Shown: positions 25,732 through 35,356 of the stretch, piece by piece
How positions within the stretch are numbered: the stretch's first letter is position 1
How the letters are laid out: every line of letters starts with the position of its first letter
Source: Vibrio chagasii
Lineage (GTDB): Bacteria; Pseudomonadota; Gammaproteobacteria; Enterobacterales; Vibrionaceae
Direction of reading: 5' to 3'
DNA: 64,000 nucleotides
Assembly: GCF_024347355.1 (NCBI RefSeq)
Contig: NZ_AP025465.1
Span: 1,426,001 to 1,490,000 of the forward strand
Notes under the pieces: model-generated
Database searches by the model: none
The model's input: only the letters and a program-made list of their open reading frames with translations
What the model was told of the DNA's origin: nothing
Position numbers and translations under genes: made by a program

Positions 25732-26649
25732 TTAGCTTGCTTTGGCTAGCTCAACCGTCAAGGTGATAGGAGCTTGCAGGTGAGGGTTAATAGCGGCTCT
25801 GAGATCTTCTTCATATTGGTCCAGCCAAGCGTAACGTTGGCGGTATAGCTTTCGTTTTTGGCGTTTAAGCGGCTCAAGATCCTTTCTTGTTGCGCGTAAA
25901 GGCAACACGTAAAAGCACTTGTTATGTTGTGCTCCGTTATGCTCTTCCCAAAGCTCATCATATTTTAGGTTGATGTCTTTGCTTTTCTTTCCATAGCGGA
26001 ATGAGTTTGACACATGGCTCGCTTCGTTGACTGCGTAAATGTGGGTTATACCCAGGTCGGAGGCCATTAGTCTTAGTGTTTCAACGATAAATGACTTAGG
26101 TCTTAAGCCGTGCAACGCTTTGGTAAACGCTCGGCTGAACCCGTTATCATTGGCACCCCCTTGAACACCACCGATGTAGATATCATTGTTGAAGACAGAG
26201 AATGACAGGGTGTACATCTTATTCAATTGTGAATCAGTCAGCGACAGCGTGAGCTCGCCTTCTTTTCTTGAATTGCGCTCAAAACTGAGATTCAGTAAGT
26301 AAGTTTGTTCACCAATTTCTAGCTCTAAAAGGTTGATTCTTTCGTTGTAAATATTGTGTCGAGCTGGAGTGTTGAACGTATTTTCAAACCAGTCGTAATG
26401 CTTTGATAAAATTTCAATTTTCTGCTTTTTGCTAAAGCCATTACATAGGTAGGGTGTGACAAACTTAGATAGGAAATTCGGTTGCTTTTTAAATAAGAGT
26501 TTTCTCTCATCAGAGTTGAAATTCTCATTCATTCTTTTCGTATCTGAGTAATAAAACAATGCTCGAATTGTAAACTTAGCTATCGCTTTGTACTTGCCCT
26601 TGTTTTTATGGACATTAGCGTCAATTCCCATACGAACTACATTCATAAT
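25732..26649 (-). CDS. VirK/YbjX (DUF535) family protein
   Basis: A 305-residue protein matching the DUF535/VirK family: the YDWFENTF segment, L-x-L-x-F-E-R, the GGVQGG strand-turn and the C-terminal HN-K-C-F-Y-V-L-P. The ATG at 26649 has GAGGTG upstream. Relatives in Shigella (VirK) and Salmonella affect surface-protein localisation and resistance to antimicrobial peptides; the biochemical role is unknown. No signal peptide. It is monocistronic. Confidence 0.85.
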   Translation of the reverse strand: MMNVVRMGIDANVHKNKGKYKAIAKFTIRALFYYSDTKRMNENFNSDERKLLFKKQPNFLSKFVTPYLCNGFSKKQKIEILSKHYDWFENTFNTPARHNIYNERINLLELEIGEQTYLLNLSFERNSRKEGELTLSLTDSQLNKMYTLSFSVFNNDIYIGGVQGGANDNGFSRAFTKALHGLRPKSFIVETLRLMASDLGITHIYAVNEASHVSNSFRYGKKSKDINLKYDELWEEHNGAQHNKCFYVLPLRATRKDLEPLKRQKRKLYRQRYAWLDQYEEDLRAAINPHLQAPITLTVELAKAS

Positions 26650-26857
26650 CACCTCAAAAGAAGAAGCATCCCCCGAACACATCCGCGTTGGGTTTTACGT
26701 TCTTTACACTCATAAACATCAAGGCTGCGATGATAATGAAAAGTGAAATTTAGGTATGTATGGGTATGTATGACAATGTAATCGGAACAATTACTTAGTG
26801 TGTGTATTTTGCGCAGATAGAAACGGCTAGTTCACGGGTACTTGCTGGTTAAACAAA

Positions 26858-26885
26858 AATGCCACTGCAAAGATGCAGTGGCATT
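26858..26885 (-). terminator. Intrinsic terminator
   Basis: A 12-bp perfect stem (26858-26869 with 26874-26885), followed on the minus strand by TTTGTTT, ending the transcript from the small charged protein and possibly from HU. Confidence 0.85.
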
Positions 26886-26920
26886 GTTTATCTATCGCTT
26901 GTTATCAACGCAGGGCTAAA

Positions 26921-27061
26921 TTAAAGCTCTAACAGTTTGGCCAGTTCACGCTCTTCTAGAAGCTCTTCAATACGTTGTCGAGTTTTAGGTGCTTGGTTTT
27001 CTGTTGATTTACCTGCTTTTTTAACGCGACTGCTTTTGGCTTTTTCCTTTGGCGTAGTCAT
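26921..27061 (-). CDS. Small charged protein (46 residues)
   Basis: A basic N-terminal half (Lys/Ser-rich) and an acidic amphipathic helix at the end (RQRIEELLEERELAKLLEL). The second of two in-frame ATGs (27061) has AAGGA at ideal distance. The helix resembles that of tiny gammaproteobacterial proteins of the PA3496 type. It lies 40 bases after the HU gene on the same strand and is followed by a strong terminator, so it is probably co-transcribed with HU. Confidence 0.65.
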   Translation of the reverse strand: MTTPKEKAKSSRVKKAGKSTENQAPKTRQRIEELLEERELAKLLEL

Positions 27062-27100
27062 CGTCATTTTCCTTATAGTTCTGCGTTTTAGGGCGCTAGC

Positions 27101-27376
27101 TTAAAGGTTGCACGACTCTTTTAGCGCTTTACTGGCTTTGAATGCTGGTGTTTTAGATGCAGCGATTTGAATTTCTTCGCCTGTACGTGGGTTACGACCC
27201 GTGCGAGCGGCACGAGTGTTTACTTTGAAGCTACCAAATCCAAGGATCGCTACTTCATCACCGTTAGCAAGCGTTGTTGAAATACCTTCTACAAGTGCAT
27301 TTAGCGCGTTACCCGCTTGTTCTTTTGAAATGTCTGCAGATGTAGCGATGTGTTCAACTAATTGAGATTTGTTCAT
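27101..27376 (-). CDS. HU-family DNA-binding protein (additional paralogue)
   Basis: A 91-residue histone-like protein with the full HU fold: N-terminal helices ([11 protein letters not shown]), saddle, the arm with [21 protein letters not shown] and the C-terminal helix. It bends and compacts DNA as a dimer. It differs from the usual vibrio HupA and HupB by residues such as NTRAAR and a Cys near the end, so it is likely a third copy. The promoter region lies in the 350-base gap upstream. Confidence 0.85.
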   Translation of the reverse strand: MNKSQLVEHIATSADISKEQAGNALNALVEGISTTLANGDEVAILGFGSFKVNTRAARTGRNPRTGEEIQIAASKTPAFKASKALKESCNL

Positions 27377-27729
27377 ATTCTTGATTCCTTAGTGAGTAAG
27401 GCTGGTGTCTACCTTTGGCACCTAGCTTGAGTGATCTTATCAACACCAAGTACGATATTGTCAGTGATTGGGTAGGGCTTTGTTAAGTAACCAACAAGAT
27501 CGTTTAGAAAACCATCAATTAAAAGCCTAATACAAGTTGTTGATTTTTAGCGTTTTAAATACGAATAGTAAAAGAGCTATCAGGAATTTTAGAGTTGGAG
27601 GGAATGGGTGAGTCATCATCGTGCCAATTATCTGCAACCTGAGTTATTCGTTTTACTTGATGATAGATAAAGCAAAGCCCAGCGAATTGCTGGGCTTAAG
27701 GTATTCAGGTTGAGCTGCTCTGAGTGAGC
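27377..27729. other. Intergenic region upstream of HU
   Basis: Holds the HU promoter region and the terminator of the next gene (27675-27697). A 13-base direct or inverted element could not be found. No gene is supported. Confidence 0.4.
27675..27697 (-). terminator. Intrinsic terminator
   Basis: A 9-bp stem (27675-27683 with 27689-27697), with TTTGCTTT on the minus strand, 30 bases after the stop of the VC0807-like gene. Confidence 0.8.
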
Positions 27730-28428
27730 TTATTTATTGGTGACGAAAATTTGCTCTGTCTCTAGTGAGGTCATGTCACGAACTTGGCGCCAGATGTAGT
27801 AAAAAATACCTAACATCATTAGTAAGCTTGGAATCGCAATCGCAGGGTAGCTATATAGAGTCAATTTACCGAGTTCTTCATTGAACGCTGCTGTACCAGC
27901 AGGGCTAGTAACAATCCAAGTCGCCAGGAAATAGTTCATCGCGGAAGAGAATGCGAACGTGCTAGCGAACATGTAGTTAGACGTCATTAGGCAACGATCA
28001 AACTTAGCTTGGTTTCCGAATTGCTTTAAACGCTCTTCAATTAGAGCAATGTTCAGCAATGCAGGCGTGAAAATCACTTTTTGGATGAATGGGTAGCGAG
28101 TAAAGGTAGAGCCAAGTACCGCTAGGCCAATTAAGCCAGGGATTAAGGCTTCTTTTAGAGCTAACCAACGCGTGTCTAGTTCGAAGAAACCAATACCACC
28201 AGTTAGTAACACGCTGACAAAGCCAAGTGCAGCGATGAAGTTAAATTTCTTGTTACGGATTAACTCCATGCCACCGTAAGCAATAGGGAAGGCGAGTGCG
28301 ACAAGCAGTGCTAAGCCAGTTCCGAGGTGCTCTTCTCCGCTGAACTTCATTAGGATAAATGATGGAAGAAGGACGTTAAATACGACTTCAAAAAGAGGAC
28401 TCGATTTTTTGTTTTCAGTGTTACTCAT
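27730..28428 (-). CDS. VC0807-like multi-pass membrane protein
   Basis: A 232-residue protein with about six hydrophobic helices, resembling the VC0807 family of vibrios (LLPSFILMKF near the start, FTRYPFIQKVIFTPALLN in the middle, then N-Y-x3-T/W-I-V). The family is related in layout to septation-protein-like membrane proteins but has no proven role. The ATG at 28428 (MSNTENKK) is preferred to a weaker start 15 bases upstream. Confidence 0.75.
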   Translation of the reverse strand: MSNTENKKSSPLFEVVFNVLLPSFILMKFSGEEHLGTGLALLVALAFPIAYGGMELIRNKKFNFIAALGFVSVLLTGGIGFFELDTRWLALKEALIPGLIGLAVLGSTFTRYPFIQKVIFTPALLNIALIEERLKQFGNQAKFDRCLMTSNYMFASTFAFSSAMNYFLATWIVTSPAGTAAFNEELGKLTLYSYPAIAIPSLLMMLGIFYYIWRQVRDMTSLETEQIFVTNK

Positions 28429-28607
28429 AATATCTAAATACATTGTGTTATGGATTTATTCTCAGTGATTGTTGTTTACCTCGACTGAGATGTAAAGCCT
28501 AAAGGGGTCATGCTATGTAACGACATGTGACACCGACGACATTAACGCCGCTTCCGAGTGGTAGATTGAACGTTCGAGGGGGAGTGTGTGAGGTTTGGAG
28601 TTACGCC

Positions 28608-28643
28608 CACTCATCAGGTAACGTTGTGATTACCTGATGAGTG
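28608..28643. terminator. Perfect 14-bp hairpin after yceI
   Basis: CACTCATCAGGTAA (28608-28621) is perfectly complementary to 28630-28643 with an 8-nt loop, 35 bases after the yceI-like stop. There is no T run, so it may be a rho-independent terminator of unusual form or a 3' stabilising stem. Confidence 0.5.
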
Positions 28644-28678
28644 TTAGGGCTCGTGTTAACTCACTCTGTAATCGACCT

Positions 28679-29251
28679 TTATTTATCGAACATTAAGTTG
28701 AAGTTGAGTGGCACCTTATCGGAAAGCGCTAATCCGCCTACCGTTGCTGAAAGTTTGTTTAAGTTGTCGGTCGAAATACCAAAATCTGCGCCATTGACGA
28801 TGACCGTGGATGTTGAATTCACCATGACAAAACCGTCAGAGGGTACGACCATAACAGGGAAGGCGATGGTTTTGGTCACGCCGTGCAGAGTGACTTCCGC
28901 TGCTATCGTCGTATTATTTGGTTCACCTGTTAACAGCGAAGGCTCAACGGACCCTGAGATCTCAACCTCAGGAAAGTTCATAGATTCAAAATACAGCTCG
29001 TTTAGCCTTTGATCACGAATAGACACTCCTGTGCTAATACTCATCATGTCCAATACGATTGAAAATTTCCCATCTTCGGTAAGCCCACCGGACGAAGGCT
29101 TGATGGAAGCGGGTTCAACAACGAACTGCTTCTTAATGGTTGCGAATGTCACATTCGACAGCTTCGGATCTAATGTGTAGCCGCTTTCTGCAAAAGACTG
29201 CGCTGATATGGCGGTGCAAAGAAGCCCGGTCGTTGTAAGTAGTTTTTTCAT
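28679..29251 (-). CDS. YceI-family periplasmic protein
   Basis: A 190-residue protein with a signal peptide (cleavage after QSFA) and the YceI lipocalin-like barrel: YTLDPKLSNVTFATIK at the start, DGKFSIVLDMMSI, the NFPEVEISG strand and VTLHGVTKTIAFPV. YceI proteins bind polyisoprenoid lipids. The gene is divergent from the DUF1826 gene; the Zur box between them is closer to DUF1826. Confidence 0.88.
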   Translation of the reverse strand: MKKLLTTTGLLCTAISAQSFAESGYTLDPKLSNVTFATIKKQFVVEPASIKPSSGGLTEDGKFSIVLDMMSISTGVSIRDQRLNELYFESMNFPEVEISGSVEPSLLTGEPNNTTIAAEVTLHGVTKTIAFPVMVVPSDGFVMVNSTSTVIVNGADFGISTDNLNKLSATVGGLALSDKVPLNFNLMFDK

Positions 29252-29439
29252 AAGTTGTCACCACATAATGGATTGCCAGTTGAACAAATAGCGCTGTTCG
29301 TATTCTGAACAACTTTGAAAAGTATAGGGGCAAGCTCAGCTCAACACCTTACTCATGCACTAAATTCGGTAGGGGGCACACATGTCATATTGGTACGTAT
29401 GGAACCATGATCTCTTGAGTTGTTTGAATACGCACTGTT

Positions 29440-29451
29440 ATGTTATAACAT
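29440..29451. promoter_or_regulatory. Zur box before the DUF1826 gene
   Basis: ATGTTATAACAT is a perfect 12-bp palindrome with the same core as the zur-operon site, 75 bases before the DUF1826 start. Confidence 0.65.
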
Positions 29452-29526
29452 CTCCTTGGTTTGTTGTTTTGGCAAACAGAGATATTGCCTCTAGAGAATA
29501 CGAGCGCGCAGCAAGGAGATGAGATA

Positions 29527-30243
29527 ATGAATGCCGTTTTAGCTGAACCTTTGACAACGAGTTGTAATCAATCGTCAAGTATTGATGGAACGCTAGCTCA
29601 TAAAGGGCAGAAGGGCCGAAATCCATCTTGTAGTGCAGCTTCATCCCCGACAGTGTTGGCTGACATTTACCAGGATGATATCAATGTCGCGATATGGCAG
29701 CGTAACTTTGATGAGAGCTTAGCGTCTGAAATCAATGAATTTATTGCGGCTAACCCAAATTTTAGTAAGTCTGTTAGCGTGTCACCTGCAAACGCTTTCG
29801 ACAAATTGGAATTCGCTACAGACGGAACGGCTTCAAAAGTCCTGCTAGAAAATATGGCTGAGCTGGTGGACATGTTCTGTTGCTTGTTTGAGCTTGAAGA
29901 AGTTGGTCTCCGCTTGGCTGTACTGAACAAGGCAATGTGTCCTCGCTTTCATTTTGACCAAGTACCTTGCCGGTTAGTGACAACCTATCATGGCATTGCG
30001 ACTCAGTGGCTAGAGAACGATGCGGTTGACCGTTCTAAACTCGGTCGTGGAAGTAATGGTCAGCCAGATTCAGCATCCGGCCTATACAATAATCAATCTG
30101 ATATCCAACAGATGGCCGCCGGTGATGTTGCGTTATTGAAAGGAGAGCGTTGGAGCGGTAATGAAAACAGAGGCCTTGTCCACCGTTCACCTGTCACTTC
30201 ATCTGAAGAAGCTCGATTGTTACTGACCATAGACTTCGGTTAG
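29527..30243 (+). CDS. DUF1826 domain-containing protein
   Basis: A 238-residue protein with the DUF1826 signature (LADIYQDDINVAIWQR), and conserved C-R-F-H-F-D and HRSP segments that look like metal or iron-binding sites of an oxygenase-like fold. The ATG at 29527 has AAGGAG eight bases upstream; an upstream frame extension is unsupported. DUF1826 genes are repeatedly found under Zur control. Its activity is unknown. Confidence 0.8.
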   Translation: MNAVLAEPLTTSCNQSSSIDGTLAHKGQKGRNPSCSAASSPTVLADIYQDDINVAIWQRNFDESLASEINEFIAANPNFSKSVSVSPANAFDKLEFATDGTASKVLLENMAELVDMFCCLFELEEVGLRLAVLNKAMCPRFHFDQVPCRLVTTYHGIATQWLENDAVDRSKLGRGSNGQPDSASGLYNNQSDIQQMAAGDVALLKGERWSGNENRGLVHRSPVTSSEEARLLLTIDFG

Positions 30244-30298
30244 TTCTTTTTGGCGGATGAGATGAGCAAGCAACAGGAGTGTCGCTCGCTCTTTTCAT

Positions 30299-30658
30299 TT
30301 AGGCGAAGATTCGAATGCGGTGGCCGTCTGGGTCAACTGCGACAAAGTTGATACCAAACACGGACTCTTCAGGCGCTTGTTCAAATTGTATTCCTTTCTC
30401 GCTCCATTCTTTATAAAGGTTTTCTAGAGTATGTTTATCTGTTACTGGCATGGATAGTTCAGTGCCGCCGCCAGTTACTTTGCTTACTGGTGTTAAAGCA
30501 TCAGATTGCTTGAGGGTGATCTTTACGTTGCTTGCAAAAGTTATGGCAGCAAACGTTGGTGATAGCAGTGTTGGCTCACAGTCAAAGGCTTTGGAATAAA
30601 AATCCATGCTGCTGTGAATGTCAGTGACATAAAGGACAAGTGAATCGATAGTAAACAT
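30299..30658 (-). CDS. VOC-family (glyoxalase/bleomycin resistance) protein
   Basis: A 119-residue protein with two beta-alpha-beta-beta-beta units; DSLVLYVTDIHSSMDFYSKAF at the start and FVAVDPDGHRIRIF at the end are typical of the vicinal oxygen chelate superfamily. The substrate cannot be deduced. It follows the WYL regulator on the same strand by 78 bases and is likely controlled by it or part of its operon. Confidence 0.8.
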   Translation of the reverse strand: MFTIDSLVLYVTDIHSSMDFYSKAFDCEPTLLSPTFAAITFASNVKITLKQSDALTPVSKVTGGGTELSMPVTDKHTLENLYKEWSEKGIQFEQAPEESVFGINFVAVDPDGHRIRIFA

Positions 30659-30736
30659 AGCTGCTCCTAGTTAGGTTATCTGGTGTGGTGCTTCTTTGGA
30701 CAACAGGAATATATCCCTAACTAGTGACAGTTTTTG

Positions 30737-31444
30737 TCAGTAGCGAATCACTTTGTCTGTAATTCCTTCCATGCTTTGCCACTCTTTGAGTAAGCTATTC
30801 CGTGACTTCGAATATTTTTCTTCCAGTTTGGCCCATTTGCTAATTCTATCGAGCCTGAAGTTTCGATAGGCACTGCGTGTTTCACACCAAGCGACCAGCA
30901 CATAATAGTTTTCAAATACGCCGATCAGCATTGGCCATACGACCCTAGAACTGACTTTTGCCTTGGCGTCTGTGTAGTGAATTTGAGCTTTGTTTTGCTG
31001 CTTGATCGCTCGCTTTATCTCCGACAGTTCAAAACTTAAGTCTGTAACCTCAATGATTGAAGCAACACGAATGATATCTTCACTGCGCCTAGCTTGATGG
31101 TCAGAAGGGAGCACGGCCGAGATCTTGGCAATCGCATTTCTAGCCGACTCACTAAATTCTCCATTAGCTTGCTTAGCGATCCATTCCGCACCGAGTCGCA
31201 ACGCTTCTAGCTCTTCCGAGGAGAACATCATTGGTGGCAGAGTAAAGGTAGGTTTGAGCAGGTAGCCCACACCAGCTTCGCCATCGATTTCCGCGCCTTG
31301 TGCTTGTAGTGTTGCAATATCACGATAGATGGTACGTGTACTGACATTCAGTTCTTGAGCAAGGTGAGCGGCAGGCACGGGATATTTGTGACAGCGCAAT
31401 AATTGAAGCAAATCAAAGAGGCGTTGGCTTCGAGACATAAGCAA
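30737..31444 (-). CDS. YafY-type transcriptional regulator with WYL domain
   Basis: A 235-residue protein with an N-terminal DeoR-like winged helix (SRSQRLFDLLQLLR, TRTIYRDIATLQAQGA) and a WYL domain (about 135-200: FENYYVLVAWCETR-x2-RNFRLDRI). WYL proteins bind ligands and often repress neighbouring genes. The VOC gene downstream is the probable target. Confidence 0.85.
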   Translation of the reverse strand: MLMSRSQRLFDLLQLLRCHKYPVPAAHLAQELNVSTRTIYRDIATLQAQGAEIDGEAGVGYLLKPTFTLPPMMFSSEELEALRLGAEWIAKQANGEFSESARNAIAKISAVLPSDHQARRSEDIIRVASIIEVTDLSFELSEIKRAIKQQNKAQIHYTDAKAKVSSRVVWPMLIGVFENYYVLVAWCETRSAYRNFRLDRISKWAKLEEKYSKSRNSLLKEWQSMEGITDKVIRY

Positions 31445-31605
31445 ACTCTATGGACATAACGACTTATAAGATTATTCGAATCATAGGGTAAACGCTAGGT
31501 TACCTCCATAGGTAACTGATTTAATGAAAATTGTTTGTTGACTTAGAGTTAGGTTGAAGTTTTACACTCCTTAACGTTAAAAACACAGCTTAATAGGGCA
31601 ACAGA

Positions 31606-32043
31606 ATGTCACGTAAAAGATTGAAATTTTATAATCCTGAAAAACTTTTTAACCCAACTCCTTTTGGTTTTTGCCATACGGTGAAGACCTCCGCGAACGG
31701 AGAGTTTGTTTTTATTTCAGGGCAAAGCGGTGGTGAAGGACTGGAACATGAATTAGACATAGATTTTCGTCGTCAGGTTAAGGTTGTTTTATCTAATCTT
31801 GATGTTGCGTTACGGGCACATGACTTAGGTTTTGATGATGTAGCTAAGATTACCGTCCTGATTGTTGATCATGATTCAGATAAACTTCATATCTGGGGCG
31901 AAGAAATGCTTAAATGTTGGGCTGAAGAGCGCTTACCCGCGAGCACACTGATCCCAGTTCCGAAACTCGCGTTAGATGGAATGCTAATTGAAGTCGATGC
32001 TATAGCTTTTAAATCACAGACTCCTAGTTGTCGTAATCAATAA
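31606..32043 (+). CDS. RidA/YjgF family protein
   Basis: A 145-residue protein with the RidA fold: FVFISGQSG strand-turn, DDVAKITVLIVDH and LPASTLIPVPKLALDGMLIEVDAIA, where the usual Arg is replaced by residues of the Thr-Leu-Ile segment. Typical RidA deaminates reactive enamines. The catalytic Arg (R105 in E. coli) is not obvious here, so this is probably a non-deaminase subfamily. It is separated by 66 bases from the transporter gene downstream, likely one operon. Confidence 0.8.
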   Translation: MSRKRLKFYNPEKLFNPTPFGFCHTVKTSANGEFVFISGQSGGEGLEHELDIDFRRQVKVVLSNLDVALRAHDLGFDDVAKITVLIVDHDSDKLHIWGEEMLKCWAEERLPASTLIPVPKLALDGMLIEVDAIAFKSQTPSCRNQ

Positions 32044-32109
32044 GACAAAACTGTCAGTACATACCATTTTTACTTTTTATCAGCGTAAATTCTCCGGACA
32101 ATATTAAAC

Positions 32110-32979
32110 ATGCTAAAAAATTATTTAACGTTAATCGCTATTGGGCTGATTTGGGGTTCCCAATTTATTTTCCAAGAAATTTCAATTCAAGGGTTCTCTC
32201 CAGTCTGGGTAGGGACACTTCGAGCTGTACTAGGTGCAATGACACTTATTGTTATATGTAAACTTATAAGAGTTAAAAGCATTAGCAATCAGTGGGGGCT
32301 TTTTGCTCTTATAGGGCTATTAGAAGCTGCGATCCCTTTTGTTCTTGTGCCTTGGGCACAGCAGAACTTATCTAGTTCAATTACGGCGATATTGATGGGC
32401 ACACTGCCTTTTTATGCGTTATTGCTATCACCTGTATTTATAAAAGGAGTAAGAATAACTAAGGGAAACGCTGTAAGTGTCATCGTCGGCTTTAGCGGGT
32501 TATTGGTCTTATTCTCCCCAGAAATGTTGTCGAATACTGGCAATATAGATTTATTGAGCGCAGCCGGCATAGTTGTTGCGGCCGTGAGTTTCGCAATAGC
32601 GCTTTTGTTACTGAACCGTGTTCGAGATGAACATCCATTGATTGTCGCGCGAAATGTACTTTGTATGGCGAGCATTCAACTGATGTTGATTGCGGCTTTG
32701 ACTTCGCCAATCTTTAGCGTTAAGCCTACCGCTACATCAGTGTTTTCATTGGTTTACTTAGGAGTGATGTGTGCGGGTGTGGTTTATTATCTTTATATGA
32801 TGAGTATACAAAACGCCGGGCCGGTATTTACTTCAATGACTAACTATCTTGTACCCTCTGTGGGTGTGTTTATTGGAGTATTACTTGCGAATGAGCCTGT
32901 ACACCCCACAACATGGTTAGCGTTGGTTATCATATTATCTGCACTGTTTATCAATCAAAAGCTCGCCGAAAACCGTTAG
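32110..32979 (+). CDS. EamA/DMT-family transporter
   Basis: A 289-residue membrane protein with ten predicted helices in two EamA repeats (IGLIWGSQFIFQEIS at the start, SLVYLGVMCAGVVYYLYM and YLVPSVGVFIGVLLANEP in the second). It should export a small metabolite, perhaps linked to the RidA gene before it. It ends with the intrinsic terminator at 33061-33087. Confidence 0.82.
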   Translation: MLKNYLTLIAIGLIWGSQFIFQEISIQGFSPVWVGTLRAVLGAMTLIVICKLIRVKSISNQWGLFALIGLLEAAIPFVLVPWAQQNLSSSITAILMGTLPFYALLLSPVFIKGVRITKGNAVSVIVGFSGLLVLFSPEMLSNTGNIDLLSAAGIVVAAVSFAIALLLLNRVRDEHPLIVARNVLCMASIQLMLIAALTSPIFSVKPTATSVFSLVYLGVMCAGVVYYLYMMSIQNAGPVFTSMTNYLVPSVGVFIGVLLANEPVHPTTWLALVIILSALFINQKLAENR

Positions 32980-33060
32980 CGGCTGTTTAGAAATATGTAA
33001 ATTCATTTCTTTAAAAGTGAACATGAATTGCGTAAGTCACGTCTCTATAGATAGGAATTA

Positions 33061-33087
33061 AAAGGTCTCGTAACGACGAGATCTTTT
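33061..33087 (+). terminator. Intrinsic terminator of the RidA/EamA operon
   Basis: An 11-bp stem with one G-T pair (33061-33071 with 33076-33086) and a short T run, 82 bases after the EamA stop. Confidence 0.75.
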
Positions 33088-33349
33088 GTGTGGGGCTGTG
33101 ATTGATGTTGAAGCGATACGCGCGGCATTTACCAATCACATGATACTGATGAATTAATATGGGAGCCTTAGCGTATGATGTTCGACCTTTTGGTTTGATC
33201 TGGATCTATCTTTCGGCTCACATATACCTTAAATACAATATCTTAGGGCATTTTATAATTTATTTTAATATGTAAAATATATCAGCTTGCTTTCAGCGTG
33301 GGAACGGTCCTGTTTCCAGCGCTATTTATACAAAAATTATAGGTTTCCT

Positions 33350-35236
33350 ATGTTAAAGAAACTCTCACTTAAGAATAAGCTGGCGATTTCTGCCAGTCTG
33401 GCCATCATCCTGGGGGGGATTTTGGTTGAAGCACTGTCATTTCGTGCTTCATTGCAGCGTTTGGATACAGAAGTTGAACAGCGTTTAGAAGGTGCATCGG
33501 CTTCATACAATCAATACGTATCGGATTGGATCTTATCCAAAGAGCGTGCGCTTACTTCTCTGTCTCAAGAGTCTCAAAAGGAGAGTTTGGTTACTCACCT
33601 GAAACAGGTTCGCGATTCAGGCTCTTTTGATAATGTCTTCTTAGCGTATCCTGATGGCTCACAAGAAAATGCCAATGGGGTAGTGTTACCACCGGGTAAT
33701 GATGATCCTCGTTTGTGGGGCTGGTATACCAATGCGGTTGCTAATCCAAGTAAGGTTTTCATGGACAACCCTACGGTTGCGGCTGCAACGGGAGCGAATG
33801 TAGTGTCACTAGGCACCGCAATGCAACTGCATGGCCAACAGGTCGTATTGGGCGCGGATGTTGAAATAACCGATATTCTAAATAGCCTTGAGCAAGTAAT
33901 TCTTCCAGGTGAAGGTTACATGTTTATCGCGACCAACAAGGGCACGGTTTACACGCACGCAGACACTAAGCTACTGAACAAAGATATCAGCTCACTTGGT
34001 TTGAACTTTTCAGATGTGCAAAAGGCGTTGGTAAGCGGTAAGGACATCTCTATTGAGTTGAACGGTACTGACTATGTGCTGTATGCGCGTGCAATTGATG
34101 GAACCAATCTAATTACGATTAGCGTAGTGAATCATGACTCTTTAGTGGCACCACTCTTTGACGCTGTTATCGGTCAAGTGTTGGTGACATTGCTAGTAGT
34201 GGTGGTTTGTACGGTACTATTTAATTTGCTTTGTACCATTCTATTCCGTCCACTGAATCATGTGTCTCAAGCTCTGGCGCAAATTGTGAACGGCAGTGGT
34301 GACTTAACTCAACGCATTCATGTTGATAATCAAGATGAAGTGGGCGAGCTTGCTCAGAACTTCAATACGTTTGTCGGCAGCTTACAGCAGTTGATAGGTC
34401 ATATCCGCGGACAATCAGAGCAGCTCAACAGTCAGTCAGAGCAAAGTGCTCAGCGTGCGAACCGCTCTGTGGATGAGCTAAACCACCAGCAGCAAGAAAT
34501 CACTATGGTCGCGACGGCGGTAACTGAAATGGCCTGTGCAACTCAAGAGATTGCATCACATGCCGAGCAAACAGCGAAAGCTGCACAAGACTCAGCGACA
34601 AACACTAACAGTGGTCACGCTCTGGTTGTCGACACTAAAGGCTCAATCAATAACTTGGCCAATGAAGTGAACGAAGCGGGCAACGTGATCAGCGAGCTAA
34701 ACAAGCACGCTCAAGAGATCTCAACAGTATTAGCGACAATCCAAGGCATTGCAGAGCAAACTAACTTACTTGCTTTGAATGCAGCGATTGAAGCTGCTCG
34801 TGCTGGCGAACAAGGTCGTGGCTTTGCTGTGGTTGCTGATGAAGTACGTGTGCTTTCGCAGCGTACTCACTCTTCAACAGAAGAGATCAAATCAACGATT
34901 GATATCCTACAGCGCACAACGACCCAAGCCGTTGAGCTGATGGAAAGTAGTTCTAAACTGGCAATACATTCAGTAGAAGATGCCGACAGAGCTTCGCATG
35001 CGCTTGAAGAGATCAATACGGCAGTTGCTTTGATTAGCGATATGGCGACTCAAATCGCCACGGCTGCTGAAGAGCAAACACACGTGACTGGTGAAATTAC
35101 CCAGAACGTGACGACCATTAAAGATGTCACTGACCACTTAGTTGTGGGCGCGCAGGACAGCTTAACTGAGTCGAACGAACTTAAGAGCCAAGCCGCTGGT
35201 TTAAGTGACAAAGTGGCGACTTTTAAGCTTGCTTAA
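33350..35236 (+). CDS. Methyl-accepting chemotaxis protein with dCACHE sensor
   Basis: A 628-residue chemoreceptor. Helix 1 is about 7-29, the periplasmic double-CACHE sensor 40-265 (AYPDG, W-G-W-Y-T-N-A, G-Y-M-F-I-A-T-N-K-G), helix 2 about 268-292, HAMP 295-350, then the long signalling hairpin with the invariant tip (E-Q-T-N-L-L-A-L-N-A-A-I-E-A-A-R-A-G-E). The ATG at 33350 is used since it follows a short AGG and begins the first helix; an upstream frame has no ribosome site. The dCACHE domain often senses amino acids or organic acids; the ligand is not predictable. Confidence 0.92.
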   Translation: MLKKLSLKNKLAISASLAIILGGILVEALSFRASLQRLDTEVEQRLEGASASYNQYVSDWILSKERALTSLSQESQKESLVTHLKQVRDSGSFDNVFLAYPDGSQENANGVVLPPGNDDPRLWGWYTNAVANPSKVFMDNPTVAAATGANVVSLGTAMQLHGQQVVLGADVEITDILNSLEQVILPGEGYMFIATNKGTVYTHADTKLLNKDISSLGLNFSDVQKALVSGKDISIELNGTDYVLYARAIDGTNLITISVVNHDSLVAPLFDAVIGQVLVTLLVVVVCTVLFNLLCTILFRPLNHVSQALAQIVNGSGDLTQRIHVDNQDEVGELAQNFNTFVGSLQQLIGHIRGQSEQLNSQSEQSAQRANRSVDELNHQQQEITMVATAVTEMACATQEIASHAEQTAKAAQDSATNTNSGHALVVDTKGSINNLANEVNEAGNVISELNKHAQEISTVLATIQGIAEQTNLLALNAAIEAARAGEQGRGFAVVADEVRVLSQRTHSSTEEIKSTIDILQRTTTQAVELMESSSKLAIHSVEDADRASHALEEINTAVALISDMATQIATAAEEQTHVTGEITQNVTTIKDVTDHLVVGAQDSLTESNELKSQAAGLSDKVATFKLA

Positions 35237-35289
35237 CGGTCTTGTTCTCTGATGCCTGATCAGTGAATGAACAGTAAGCAATAAGCCAA

Positions 35290-35317
35290 AGCGACGTAGA
35301 TTACGTCGCTTTTTTTG
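35290..35317 (+). terminator. Intrinsic terminator
   Basis: A 9-bp stem AGCGACGTA/TACGTCGCT and a seven-T tail after the chemoreceptor gene. Confidence 0.9.
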
Positions 35318-35356
35318 TGGCGATTGTTAGACGGTAGAACAAGATAAGTCACTGAA

